DNA from: Camellia lanceoleosa
Lineage: Eukaryota; Streptophyta; Magnoliopsida; Ericales; Theaceae
Reading direction: 5' to 3'
NCBI GenBank assembly: GCA_025200525.1
Contig: CM045762.1
Location: 106,914,682 to 106,978,681 of the forward strand
Length of the DNA: 64,000 nucleotides
Shown here piece after piece: positions 1 to 11,468 of this stretch. The position numbers and the translations under genes were made by a program. Below the pieces are notes generated by a model. The model was not told the DNA's origin. It worked only from the letters and a program-made list of their open reading frames with translations, and made no database searches. Each line of letters opens with the position of its first letter. Within the stretch, counting starts at the first letter, position 1.

Positions 1-333
1 GGGCTGGACAGCCCCTTCCCTAGGGTTACAAAAAATTGTCTAAAAACCCTCTCTCTCAAATCCTTCATTTCCATAGCCAAATTCTCAATAAAACCTTTAA
101 GTCTTTAAGCCAATCCTTCATCAACCCCTAGCACCACTATCACCGACTCCATTTCAGCAGCAAGGAGTGATTTCAGTACAAAGATCAACAAATTCAACCC
201 AAGAAGCAAAGAAAGACTTGTCTTCAAGGGTAAGGTTCAATTTCCCTTTTTCTACCATTTTCTTGCTTCCTATTTTTACCCTATTTCCTTTTGGTTTTTG
301 GGCTCCGCCCCCTACTGGTTTTAGGTTCATTTT

Positions 334-682
334 GAGCCCCTCTACAACATTGTAGAAGGGCTCAACTCTATTTGGTGTCTCCTTGATACACTTGCTTCAA
401 TACCACTCTTTAGGCCATAAAATTGCATGCTTTATTTAGCTTTTGAGTGATCTGATTTTGAGCATACTATGAACTGTTGATGGGCCTATTTTGAGCCCCT
501 CTTCAACATTGAAGAAGGGCTCCACCCTGTTTGGTGATTCTATCATGCACTTGCTTTGTATTTCTGCTAATCTACCGTAAAATTGCATGATATATTTGGC
601 CTATTTGTGATCTGAGTTGGAGCATTGAATGAACTGATGGTGTGCTTATTTTGAGCCCCTCTTCAACATTGAAGAAGGGCTC
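334..682 (+). repeat. Three hairpin-forming 30-nt repeats inside the LTR
   Basis: Copies lie at 334-363, 493-522 and 653-682. Each has two 14-nt arms that pair with a single mismatch around a 2-nt loop. The first has arms GAGCCCCTCTACAA and TTGTAGAAGGGCTC; the other two have GAGCCCCTCTTCAA and TTGAAGAAGGGCTC. The A/T to T/A difference is made on both arms, so pairing is kept. Related copies occur in the other LTRs at 27974-28003, 28133-28162, 48230-48259 and 48391-48420. Function is unknown; a structured leader or intron RNA is one possibility. Confidence 0.8.
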
Positions 683-1529
683 AACCTGTTTTTCTTGCTC
701 TACATGTCACTTGCCTTGAATTCATGTCCTATGCATATTTTGCATGCTTTGTTAGACTCATTTGGCTTCGGATTTCAGCCTTCATCAGGCTTATAGAATA
801 CCTTATTTTGGTCCATTATTCATCCTTTGTTAAGGATCTTAGGCCATTTGATGATTGGTTTTGGTACTTCCTTTGTATTCCTCAATTTTTTCGTAAAATT
901 GCATGCTTTGTTAAGCCAGTTTAGCTTCGGATTTCAGCCTTCATCAGGCTTATAAAGTGTCTTTTTTTGGTCTATTATTCAAGTTTTATTAAGGGTATTA
1001 AGTTGTTTGGTCATTGCTTATGGTACCTCCCTTTATAGCCCTCGTTAGCTCATTATATTGCATGCTATTTTGAGCCTATCTACATGCTGATTTTGGAGTT
1101 TTCATTCACTGTAAATATGCATGTTTTTGACTCCTCTTCAAAGTTGTAGAAGGAATTTTTTCAGTTTGGGATTTTCATATACTACTTCCTTTGTAATTCC
1201 CCTCTTTTCCCGTATTTTTGCATGCCATTGTTGCCCTATCTATGCTCACAATTTGGCCATGTTTTGTATTGTACAAGTGCTATTTTTGGGGCTGCCTTGC
1301 CACTGTTTTTTCTGTCATGTGCCAATTTTGCATGTTTAGCATAGCCGTAGGCCATTTCGGGCACTTAATATCGCATTTCGGGATGATTTCATGCATTGGT
1401 TGTCATTTCGTAGCATTTCGAGGCAGTCTTCCCCTTCATTTAGGTGCTGAATTTTGCTTCGCATGCTTGCATATCATTTCCTGTGCCATTTCATGCCTTC
1501 GGGCCATGTTTCGGTTTATGCGTGCTGGC

Positions 1530-2290
1530 ACGCACTTCGAGGCACCTCTGTTTTATCCGATGGCAGCTTATGTGAGTGAGCTGAGGCTCTCCCATGTTGG
1601 TGTAAGCCCATCGCGGCATTCCGTATGCCATTTCATCTCATTTCATCATCGCCGCGGTTTATGCGTTCAGGCACGACTTCGAGGCACTTTGTATCCGATT
1701 TTCTCATTTCATCATCGCTTTCGTCATTCGCGGGCCAGACTTCGAGGCACTTCGGTTGTATCCGATTTTCATTTTCATCATTTCATCCTTGCCACGGTTT
1801 ACGTAAGCACGATTTCGAGGCACTTCGCTTATCCGATTTCATTTCGCATCATCGCTTTGGCGACGTGCCTGGGCACGATTTCGGCACTTCGGTTTATCCG
1901 ATTTCCATTTCATCATCGCCTCGGTTCAGGTTCGTATGCGCGACTTCGAGGCACTTCGCTTGTATCCGATTTTCTTATTTCATCATCGCTTCGGTTATGC
2001 GTGCTCGTGGGCGCATTTCGAGGCACTTCGATTTTATTCGATTTCCATTTCATCGCCGGTTTATGCGTTCGTATGCGCATTTCGAGGCACTTCGGTTTTA
2101 TACGACTTGCACTTCAGGCCATCGCCTTGGTTTGCGTGCCCGCGTGTACGCTTTTCGAGGCATATCATTTTCATCTCATTTTCACAGCATAGTACATACT
2201 AGGTTGTATCTTAGATTACATTCATACATTTCCTCGATTTGCGTGCCCGTGTGCACGTATTTCGAGGCATCTCATTTTCATAATAATGTG
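1530..2290 (+). repeat. Degenerate minisatellite within the LTR (TTCGAGGCACTTCGG unit)
   Basis: A unit of roughly 60-80 bp is repeated about ten times. It contains TTCGAGGCACTTCG, then TTATCCGATTTTC, then TTTCATCATCGCC, then a short GCGTGC...GCACGC inverted repeat. The same array, with different copy number and order, is present at about 28.85-29.86 kb and 49.08-49.76 kb in the other LTRs. It explains the long arginine- and histidine-rich open frames on the plus strand, which are not taken as genes. Confidence 0.8.
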
Positions 2291-3946
2291 TATGTCAAGA
2301 TTGCATTTCATGCATATCATGCATAGTGTATCGGGATAGGCGTTAGCCCGGGCACGGGAAACGAGATACATTCCGTACTCCGAGTGACGGAGTGTGTTTC
2401 AATTCCCAAGTCACCGACACTCCGGATTATCCATGATGGAGTTGGGTTTTGTTGTAGCATTCATCTGCATTCATCCTATATTGAGTTGTGCAATCCGATT
2501 CCTCGGCCATCATGCATCGGTATGCGTGATTGGTGGCACGAGGATCGAGACATGCATATATTTGTGAAATACATTGCTATGCCCTTTTCTTGCTCTCTGT
2601 TACAGCAAAACCGAGGATCAACAACTTTCCGGAGTCCGGCACGCATTCCGAGAAATACTACAAACAGAGGCTAATTGGGGCATCCCAGTGGATTTCCGCC
2701 CGAGGCAGCCCAACAGGCTCTGTTCATCATAGCAAGGCAGCCCCCTGGCCTGCGTGCCAGTTTACAGCTTTCTTAGTTTAATTTGTTAATTTATTAGAAA
2801 TTTGTATATTATTTCGGACTGTAATATTCTTTCATTTCGGGTCTGTATTATTATTTATTCGGACCCTCTGCGCGAGGGCATTGTTGTAATAAGTGTGCGT
2901 GAGTGTGATGTATGTCTTCCAACCCCCATTTCTTTCTCCCTTTTATTTACCCGCTTATGATGGTTAGATATAGGGCATATTTCAATTAGCATACAGTATG
3001 ATAGCATGTTTGCATCATTTATCTGTTTTGCACGCACCGGGCTCGGCGCATCATACTAACTGCATTTGTATTTCAATTCCAAATTGAATACATGTTAGCT
3101 GTAGCATCATCATATGCCATGTTTAGAATAGCCGAGCCTGCTATAGTTGCATTTTGCATGTGTTGCATTAGGCATTTCAGTATACTTAGGATTCATGCAT
3201 GATTTTTAATCGCCGTTTTGGCTTGGAGTACTTTGAAGTGGTTATGCTTTAGCATACCGCATGCGTGTGAGTGTTGCCATAACAGCATGCTTACCATGAG
3301 GCTATATGCTTATGTGATATAACTGCCTTGAATGCCTGTGGGTGAAGGTTGAGTTATCCGAATCGACAATGCATTGATCGTTTGTTTTAAGCCCACTAGA
3401 TAGTGGCAACATCATCGCTTAAGCCCACCCGAGTGTGGCAAAGCCGCATTTTAGCCTACCCGCGGGTAGCACCTTCACACCATTTTCAAACAAACAAACA
3501 TGAAATGTTTTGTTCCAATTCAGACGGCCCAGTCTATACTTGTTTGCTGCGAGCATCATATAGTAATCTAGGCTAATAACCGGAATAAGAACTCACAATG
3601 TTTTCAAAAACGGATATCATGGTTAGTAGAGGCCGGTCTTTGACCGGGCGAGAGGGGGTGCTCACGATGTGACCTTCCCTAATCGTACCCAAGTTCCCGA
3701 GCCAACTTTGGTGATGACGGACACGTGGCCTTTCGGCACCGAGTCAGGGTTTCCTAAATTTCCCATTTTAAAATATTTAGGTGGCGACTCTGTTATCTGG
3801 CAAAGCAGTCCATGTTTGGCACTTCTTTCAAAAAAATCTGTTTTTCTTCAAAACGATTTGTCGGATTTGGACTCTTTGGTTCAGATTTAGAACCGTAACA
3901 AAACCGAGTCCGAATTGTAGCGAGGTCCCCCGCGGGCGTTGTTACA

Positions 3947-4660
3947 GTAACCGTAACTGGAGAGCATGTAACCATAACTAGAGAACATTTACGTTAAACA
4001 AGTTCTTAAAGATGAACAAGCACATTCAGTACACTATAAGGGTATAATGGCATCTCAACACTCCAAGAAAGTTTGCAATAGTCCCACATAGTGAAACCAC
4101 TACATAGATCAAATGACTGAAGTAGCTTAACATCTGAAATAGCTTTATCAAGGAGCTACAACAATGGCGAAAAATCAGGAAAACATATTCAGGTCAAGAA
4201 GTTGAGATTTAAAGCATATATGTATTATATTCTCTCACAGATTTTGGTATTCCTTTTAATACTGTTATTTCAGGAAAGAAGAAACAATAAAAGATAAAAA
4301 TTTCACAATTGCTACCAGTGAAGACGTGCTACATTATCATTGCCCTTTAAAATAGAAAAAAACTGCACAAAACAACATCGACTCCTTAAGTTGGTCTCTT
4401 AGTATGAACTTATCATTGTTTGCATAATGAGTGATCCCTGACTAATATCTTTCCATTTTCAAGCGTATCTCCTGCCTGCATAATCTAGATTGTTTTCCAA
4501 TTTGTGAGACATTTATCAACACATATGCATTCATTGGACTCTTCTTGTATGTTCAATGTGTACATGTAATATAATCGTATAGATAAAAGTTTATCTTTTC
4601 AAAATTATTAGGCTTCCCAAGAAGTCTGCATGATCTTTTATCAAATTCAGTGTGAAGTGA
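3947..4660. other. AT-rich host-like DNA, no gene recognised
   Basis: This stretch lies between the LTR terminus and the CACTA element and continues, after removal of the CACTA insertion, at 8658. No coding frame with family resemblance is visible on either strand. It could be intergenic or intronic. Confidence 0.4.
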
Positions 4661-4674
4661 CACTACAACAAAAA
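4661..4674 (+). repeat. CACTA left terminal inverted repeat
   Basis: CACTACAACAAAAA, preceded by the target duplication TGA at 4658-4660. Confidence 0.85.
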
Positions 4675-5182
4675 GTATAATTAATAACATTTGTTTATAG
4701 CATTTTTTTTATAAATGTTATAAAATAAAAGGTATGCTGCTATAGTCACAGCTTATGCTGCTATAGTCTAAGGCATCAGTGCCACCACCATATCAGCAGC
4801 ACTCACGCCCATCTCACAGCTGCAGCTTCAGATCCAAATTTCGACTACTGTTCCTATATCTGTCTGTTAGAGATATTAGATATTTGTTAGAGTTAGATAT
4901 TAGTTAGAAGATTGGTTACAAGTTGTTAGATAGTTAGATAGGTAGAATAATTGAACCATGTTTACTAACAGACGGATAGACCTCAATCTTGACATATACT
5001 CATGGGTATTTAGAGAGGGACCTGTTTTATTCTTTTATTATTCTCTAGCTTATTAGGATATAACCACTCAGATATTGCTAGAAAATAATCATCCAGGAGG
5101 AGAATATTTATAAATATAATACACTACTTACTGTTTAATGCTAATATATCATAACCACACTTCAGAATGCATCTTCTGCCCT

Positions 5183-7843
5183 CTAGAGCTCCAACACCAA
5201 GTCTACAGTGTAAACAATAGAACTAAGTGAGGTTAATTACGAAAATAGTTGGACCACTGTAATAATTATATCTACATTAGTGCCTTACATGCTACAAATT
5301 TTCAGGAGGACATGATATCTGAACCCATATATGACTTGTACTAATTAGAGAATGTAAGTGTGAAACTAGATTGGGACCTCAAGTAGGAGGGCTTCCCTTC
5401 ATGCATATTGAGAAAATTTAGTTACATCTTCAGCAGCCAAAGAGTGATAATAAATTCCAGGATCTACGGTCCATAATCTAGTCTCTGTCACACTATAATC
5501 ACCAGTCTCTGGAATGTAGATTGGATTTTGGGATGGGAGATATATATGTACTTACAGCCTGCATCTGTTTTGATCCAGAATTCCCTGTTCCCATTTGAAT
5601 CGCTTCGACTGAGTGTGACTTGGGGTGGGTTGGAGTGGCTCTTGAAGCGTCTAAAGCTCTCTCTTGAAAGGGCTTTCTGAGGAAATATCATGAAATCTTC
5701 GTCTGGGAGCATTCCATCTCCATTATTGTAGCCCCCCCCCTCATAGGTGATGTTGTTCTTTATGTCTTTTTTACGAGGCTTATGAGATTTTCGTGCAGCC
5801 GTGGAGCTTTCAGGATGGACTTTCCTGTGGAACATATGGAGGATCTCAATGCAGTAATTTGTTGAATTGGGAAACCAATCAGAGAATACATAACCTGGAC
5901 TTGCTAGTGCATCCTGTAGGATTCAGATTCAGTGAAATACTCGGAAAAGCTTAGTGACAACCATCTGATTGGTTTATTGACACTTCACATTATGTTCTTT
6001 GTAATTGAATTACAGATGATATTGTGCTTGGAGCAATGGTAAAATGCTCGGGATGCCAAGCATGAGAACATGGGTTTCAATATGAGGGCAGCCACTTTGT
6101 GCATATCATATCGAAGATCAAGTCTGTATCCAGTCTATCCCTCCTAACATCCTCAATTATGGGGATATTTTTTTCTTTTTATCTTAATGGTACCAACAAA
6201 ACCACGTCTAGGAGATGCAGTGCTGTGTGTGCTCATTTCAGAAGATTTAGTATCTAAGCTTATGTTAGGTAGACACTTCAAAGTAAATCAAATATCTGTA
6301 TGTGTCTAACACTTTCCATCGGAGCTTCTTACATATTTATATTTAACACTATCATTATATATATATATATATATTGTTGTATAATTGATTTAAAATAAGT
6401 AAAATGCCTTTTTGACACTATATGTTTCCATTTTGTCTCACATAATATATTAAAAATAATATAAAAAAAAAATTGACCTTTTTTTGCCGAGTTTGCATAC
6501 CTTAAATTTGAGATTTGTTGGGTCCGGCATTTTGATATGCATTGCACCCAAGTTCATGTAATATAGGTCTAAACTAGAAGTACACATACCTTATGCAGTT
6601 TTGTCTCAGATGAAGCAGAGCCAACATTTCCCCCAGTCGATGTGGTGGAGCTCCGAGAAGAACCATGAACCATTCTTTTCTTCAGCATCATTTTCATGAG
6701 GTGTATAGCTGATTTATCTGTCTCATTTTCTGTCTGTTTTTCTCCCCTCTCGCTTTTGGCTACATAATTTTCCTCTGCTATTTTTGTCCTCTAAAACAGC
6801 TCCCCAAGCAATGTTCTATGTTCCTTCTTTACCACTGTGGTTGTTTCTGGCAACTCAATTGCTGATCCAAACAGATAGCCCTGGAGTGGACAGATTGTTG
6901 TTCCATTCCAACTGGTCTCTGTGCCTTCCAATGGCTTTTCGCTAAGTGTAATGGTGCTACCATGGCTGCTTCTTCCAGTACTAACATAACTGTTTCTTCC
7001 AGTACTAACATGACTGTTTCTCCCAGATGAGTCATTGCAACCGCTCTTCAAATTTCTAGCACCTTCTCCAACTCATCATTAATAAGCTTCAATTCATTCT
7101 CTGTTATACATTTCTTTTTTCGCTTATGTTCTCATCGATATGGCAAATGTTGGCGTTGATGGGTCTGTGATGACTGGGTCTGAACCAAGAGTACCTATGG
7201 TAAGGAAGCCATGGAAGAGCTCGGAAATTGCAACTGAAGATTCTTCTTCAAAGTCGTCGGCTTCTACTCTTGCTGCTTCTAGGCTGGCAAATGATTTTCG
7301 CAGATGGTTGTCCCTTTGTGCTTTACCTAAGGATTAGTGCCAAAATTTGACTTTGGGTAGTACTGTTGGTCATCCAGTGATGGCTGCCCTGAAAGACAAG
7401 AACAAGAATTCCCTGACAGAAGAAATGTTAAATAATTGGGATAATGGTGAGGTTAGTTGGGAGGGATGTCATGTAGGTTTGTGTTTTCAAATGCATCTCA
7501 AAAGAATTAATGGCATATTATGCTTTGCTGTTGTTTTAAATATTATGGATCATGACTCATGGGCTTGTTGATGCTTGTTGATGCTTACCATTATCTCAAT
7601 TTCCAGTGATCTACTGATTATGCTACTAGATTATATTGGTCTTACCACAAATATTATAATGACTACTCATGATTATGTTTAATATTGCACTTACAGTCTG
7701 ACTCTAATATGTGCACCAATCTTTTCATTATTGCTTTAGCAAAGCGTTAGCAGAAAGATATGTAAGGGTATACATGACTTACTTACGCTAAAATCCTTCA
7801 GTGGTTCATTGGCCCGGAACTTGTGATGCATCCAACCAAGTAA
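5183..7843 (-). pseudogene. LAZY1: LAZY1-like gravitropism gene copy, intron-containing, disabled
   Basis: Four exons with consensus splice sites can be traced on the minus strand. 7787-7843 encodes the LLGWMH...KF...NEPLKDF start region. 6590-7412 encodes CLSGQPSLDDQQYYPK, IGTLGSDPVITDPSTPTFAI, LINDELEKVL, NDSSGRNSHVS and PLQGYLFGSAIELPETTTV. 5556-5844 encodes ILHMFHRKVHPES to EFWIKTDAG. The 20-nt last exon at 5183-5202 completes the C-terminal YLVLEL and a stop. LAZY1 controls shoot gravitropism through polar auxin transport, and the conserved C terminus is diagnostic of the IGT/LAZY family. The tiny first exon (Met-Lys) was not found. Lesions are a TAG at 7327-7329 after TNP, a TAG at 6791-6793 after GELF where the family has Gln, and frameshifts near 7277, 7120-7145 and 7055. 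Retained introns mark it as a DNA-level copy and not a retrocopy. It lies wholly within the CACTA element. The family assignment is from remembered motifs and the exon layout. Confidence 0.85.
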
Positions 7844-8643
7844 CTGCAATTAAGATATATGAAAATATGAACTCAGAAAATATTAAGAACGGTTTTCATC
7901 ATTCAAATTTCAACATAAATTGGAGTTACGTTCATCTTTTGATCTTTCTTGAGTGCTTGATTTAGATTACTTGGAGGGAGGAAGTGAGAGACGGTGTGCT
8001 TTTCGTATTAAGGACTATGACTATTTAATGAATGTGACGCCAAAAATGTGTCTTGAAAGGCTCCGAGGACCTTAGATTAAGGCAGGTAGAGAGAAACATT
8101 GAGAAAGTTACAAGATTTGGTTGGCTATTTTGTGTCAAAATCGAATAATGTGGTCCAATAGGGAGTGGGGTCAGAGGACCCCATGAGCTCATGATTTTAT
8201 CTAGCTGTGCACTTGTGAGGTTGGTCTCCTGGTTTAGTACATGGTTAGTGGTTTGGTCTACACCTATCAGAACACATGCCTTCTTATAGTTATGTCATTG
8301 GACTTCCCAATTTGAGTGGAGTCCAGAGCTATGTTACATTGATTATTACCATGCTTTATTATAACATTCTTAGTTATGATATGGTAAATTGTAATATTAC
8401 TAGATTGCTATAAAAACAATTTCATAGCATTAACAAAATGTTATCCTTTGGTATTTTTAGTAACTTTTAACTATTTCATAGGATTCAAAATTTGTTATAA
8501 TATATTTACGATAGTGTTCAACGATAACATTCGATAAATGTTATTAAAAATGATACACTTTTTAATAACATGGGCAAACATAGCATTCCAACGAATGTTA
8601 TTGCTTACTTTTGATAGCATTCATCGAATGCTATAAAATGTGT

Positions 8644-8657
8644 TTTTTGTTGTAGTG
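8644..8657 (-). repeat. CACTA right terminal inverted repeat
   Basis: TTTTTGTTGTAGTG, the perfect reverse complement of the left terminus, followed by TGA at 8658-8660. Confidence 0.85.
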
Positions 8658-10464
8658 TGATGAAAAGAAAAATGTTTCTCATCCAATCCAATGTCTACAA
8701 GCAAACTGATCAATTGAACTTTTATCAATTTCAGTGTAAATGCGTGCTTCCATTTAGATCATTATATTACCTATCCTGCAGAAGAAGGGAACTAGTCAAC
8801 ATCTTAAATAAGAACTAGTTATCAAGTTCAAAAGTACTGTGGAATATGCTAACATACTCAAAAGCTGAATTATGATAAGAGATCTGCAGTGGATGTTAGA
8901 ATATAGAATAAGTACATAAAATGACTATACAGGAAAGATTACAATTGTGTGGAAGGCTTCTACCATAAATAATATGGAAAATTGTCAAATGAGATCTGTA
9001 GTTCTCTACCATCAATAATGGGATCAAATAGGAAAATGCAAATAAATAAACAATGCTCAAATTCAAAGTGGACCCACCAAATCAAATCAATTGGTTCATG
9101 CAATTAGAAGAATATAGAAGTACCTCTTAATTTGTACAGGAGCAATTAATAAAACTTGTCTGGTTGAATAGAGTACAAAAAGAACTGCAAACAAGCAAAA
9201 TGATCTAATTTTTTTTGCTTAAATAGACAAAAAGTAATTAAAAAAGACAACCAAACAATTCCTAAGTTAGGAAAGGCAAAAAGATAACATGGATAATTGT
9301 ATACCTCAAGAACCATGATCACAAATTTTGAATGCTCCCACTAATGCTAGAAGATACCAAATTACAAAATGTCTATCATAGGTGGGTTTGGGAAGATTCA
9401 TTACTCATCAATACTTGAGTAAATAAGCCAACTATAATGAAACATTACTTATTAGAGAACACATAAAAAGCTTTCTGACATGGACAACACAATAAAATGA
9501 ATAATATATTAACATGACATAATATTCATTCTACTTTGCAGAAAATTTATACACAACTGAGATTAGAAGAAAAATATAACCAGAAAGGACTCACTACCAT
9601 ATAAAATAAACACAAAATTAAAACTCTCCCCAACTTCAACAACCATGTACTTTCTTTAATTTAAAGGGAAAAAGAAAAAAAGAAAAGACAAAAACAGAGC
9701 AGCATTTTGTATCACATCCTTAAACCACATGCATTGTTTAGCAAAAATTTATGTTATACAAAATCTTTAACAGCAGAAATTAATTACTAAGACTCTCTGT
9801 TGTTTATTAAAATTTTGATCAATGAAAACCACTTAAAATTTCACTCCAGTAAACCATATAGTAATAAAAATAACAAAGTGACTCTTAACAACATGTATAG
9901 GCACAATTGAAGCTAATGGATCATACGCAACTACAATTTTTGAAAACAAGAAAACCAGAATCAAGCAAAAACATATATACAAATCAAAACTGAAGCTTTT
10001 GAAAAAGTACCAAGGTGTGTTTACCTCCAAATAAAATGAACACAAGAAATAACAAAAGAACTGAGATGACAAATCTCATCTTTGCAATGCCATTGTGACA
10101 TTTTGTCGAGCACCTTGTAGACACAAAAAGTATATACCATGATTCATCTTTGCTACACACAGAGAAACTATACAGATGAGAGAAAAAATAATCCAAAATC
10201 AGCAAATAAAGATCATTTTGAAACCCCTTTCAGAAAATAAAATCAGCAAATATAGATGACAAACCATTTTTGAAACGGTGCAATGATAGAAACCATTCCG
10301 AAACTCCTTTCAAAAAATAAAGATCATTTCAGAAACCCATTTCAATCATAGAAGAAATTTAAAAATCAAACCATTTCAGAATTGAATTCAAAACTATTTC
10401 ACTCATCAGATCAGAGAAGAACCAGATTTTAGAAAAATAGAGAGAGAAATGGAAGTTTTCTTAC
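8658..10464. other. AT-rich non-coding host-like DNA
   Basis: Continues the sequence interrupted by the CACTA insertion. It is AT-rich, with only short open frames lacking conserved motifs. It could be an intron downstream of the exon-like segment at 10465-10545; nothing else is recognised. Confidence 0.4.
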
Positions 10465-10545
10465 CTGTGATAATGGTGGCCCGGAGAAAGAGCTACGAAA
10501 CCTAAGTCCAAGACTTGGATTGCGGCTGTTCTCCTTCTCCCTCAT
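10465..10545 (-). CDS. Possible first coding exon of an unidentified host gene
   Basis: On the minus strand an ATG at 10543-10545 opens a 27-codon segment (MREKENSRNPSLGLRF...) ending exactly at CAG followed by GTAAG, a strong 5' splice site. It is noticeably more GC-rich than its surroundings and is preceded by a short GC-rich leader. No downstream exon was recognised, so it may be a 5' exon stranded by transposon insertions, or chance. No function is assigned. Confidence 0.25.
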
Positions 10546-10789
10546 TCTCACGGCTGCGGTGGCTGTGTTAATAAGAACTTAGGTTTTTATTTATTTATGT
10601 ATTTATATTATTAACCCTAAAATAATTACTCTCCTTGTTTTATTATTATTATTATTATTAGCCTTGTGGACTTTCATAATAAATTTATTTAAAGTTTAAG
10701 ATTAATTAAATTACCTTCTAACAATATTTAATTTAGAGACGATAGATTATTTTCTTCATTAAAAGGTACGTCTTTTGTGACAAAATTTA

Positions 10790-11030
10790 TTTTCATCATT
10801 AGTTAAAGACTCTTTTTGTTGTATGTTCAAGAGATTGATGGCGAGCTTAAGGCCCTCAGTGACTAAAGAGGAGAAGAGAAAGAAGCTGAAGTTAACGACT
10901 TCGAAGACTAGAAGCTTCTTGTCGACGACGATGCTGACGTCGCAGGCGGAGGGCTTTTCAAGGCGATGTTGGTTTGGGGTGATAAGAGAGAGGCCTCCGA
11001 AAATAGCGATCCTAAAAAACACTCTGCCCC
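10790..11030 (-). pseudogene. Fragment of a small membrane-protein gene
   Basis: The minus-strand frame reads IAIFGGLSLITPNQHR, then LEKPSACDVSIVVDKKLLVF, then a hydrophobic stretch FSFFLFSSLV and GLKLAINLLN. The hydrophobic core looks like a membrane segment, and the composition is that of real coding sequence (GC-rich, codon-structured) next to an AT-rich flank. I recall similar segments in small plant membrane proteins but cannot name the family with confidence. The frame opens out of a (CT)n tract and ends soon after LLN, so it is a fragment or single exon. Confidence 0.35.
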
Positions 11031-11047
11031 CAACAGTATTGAACGCA

Positions 11048-11050
<3 letters not shown>

Positions 11051-11090
<40 letters not shown>
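11051..11090. repeat. (CT)n microsatellite
   Basis: An almost pure TC dinucleotide run adjoining the membrane-protein fragment; CT-rich tracts are common in plant 5' untranslated regions. Confidence 0.9.
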
Positions 11091-11259
11091 GTGCCTCGTG
11101 ATGAACCCTAACCTTCTACTTTCCTTTTGATTAGAAGTAACCAAAGAGTTAAATGTATTTTGATTTTTTTTTTAATTTGTGTTTTGGTATTGGGGCTTTT
11201 TTTTTAAAAAAATATGGGAATTGTATATTTTATATACAAATCAAATTGGAATATTTTAT

Positions 11260-11468
11260 ACAAACACACCTATTTGAGGTGTGTGATTAAAAATATATAT
11301 ATATATAATCACACTTATTTAAAAAAGTGATTAAAAAGTAATAATGTATATATAATCACACTTTAATTAGAATGTGTGATTAAAAATATATATATATATA
11401 TATAATCACACTAATTTAAAAAGTATGATTAAAAAGTAGTAATGTATATATAATCACACTTTAATTAG
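11260..11468. repeat. GTGTGATT/AATCACAC palindrome array, left part
   Basis: Head-to-head units of GTGTGATTAAAAA, a short (AT)n spacer, and AATCACACTT repeat here and continue at 17391-18035. Each pair can fold into a hairpin. The retrotransposon at 11469-17390 splits the array and duplicates ATTAG (11464-11468). Confidence 0.75.

Larger units (their letters stand above)
1..3946 (+). mobile_element. Tat/Ogre-like Ty3/Gypsy LTR, 3' portion (5' end outside window)
   Basis: The stretch aligns by eye, block by block, with the 3' two thirds of the two LTRs of the 25-kb element at 26181-51199. Shared blocks include the splice-donor block near 229, the hairpin repeats, the minisatellite at 1.5-2.3 kb, the block reading TTCCAACCCC near 2919, and the terminal GCGGGCGTTGTTACA ending at 3946. 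It therefore ends at a genuine LTR 3' terminus. The next five bases (GTAAC, 3947-3951) would be the target duplication. No primer-binding site follows, so this is either the 3' LTR of an element to the left or a solo LTR. The open frames of 60-320 codons inside it are products of the minisatellite and not genes. Confidence 0.85.
4661..8657. mobile_element. CACTA (En/Spm-type) DNA transposon carrying a LAZY1 copy
   Basis: The element starts CACTACAACAAAAA at 4661 and ends with the exact reverse complement at 8657, giving a perfect 14-bp terminal inverted repeat. It is flanked by a 3-bp duplication, TGA, at 4658-4660 and 8658-8660, the size expected for CACTA elements. Subterminal regions (about 4675-4735 and 8335-8643) carry repeated ATAACATT/ATAGCATT motifs in both orientations, like the transposase-binding repeats of this superfamily. 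No transposase frame is visible, so it is non-autonomous. Its interior is mostly a LAZY1 pseudogene with introns. This is the architecture of a gene-capturing (Pack-CACTA) element; the alternative, chance termini around a resident gene, is unlikely given the termini, duplication and subterminal repeats together. Confidence 0.85.

Noticed and set aside
1218..2326. Open frames of 324 and 233 codons, plus a similar 300-codon frame at 29078-29980
   Set aside because: They fall in the LTR minisatellite, differ in frame between LTR copies, and have no domain.
4750..4960. TTAGATATT-rich stretch considered as a short Copia solo LTR
   Set aside because: No consistent TG...CA termini or target duplication could be found; it is low-complexity sequence inside the CACTA element.
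9833..10205. Two hydrophobic minus-strand frames of 73 and 79 codons
   Set aside because: Phe/Leu/Ile/Ser-rich translations of AT-rich DNA with no conserved motif; probably chance frames in a non-coding region.
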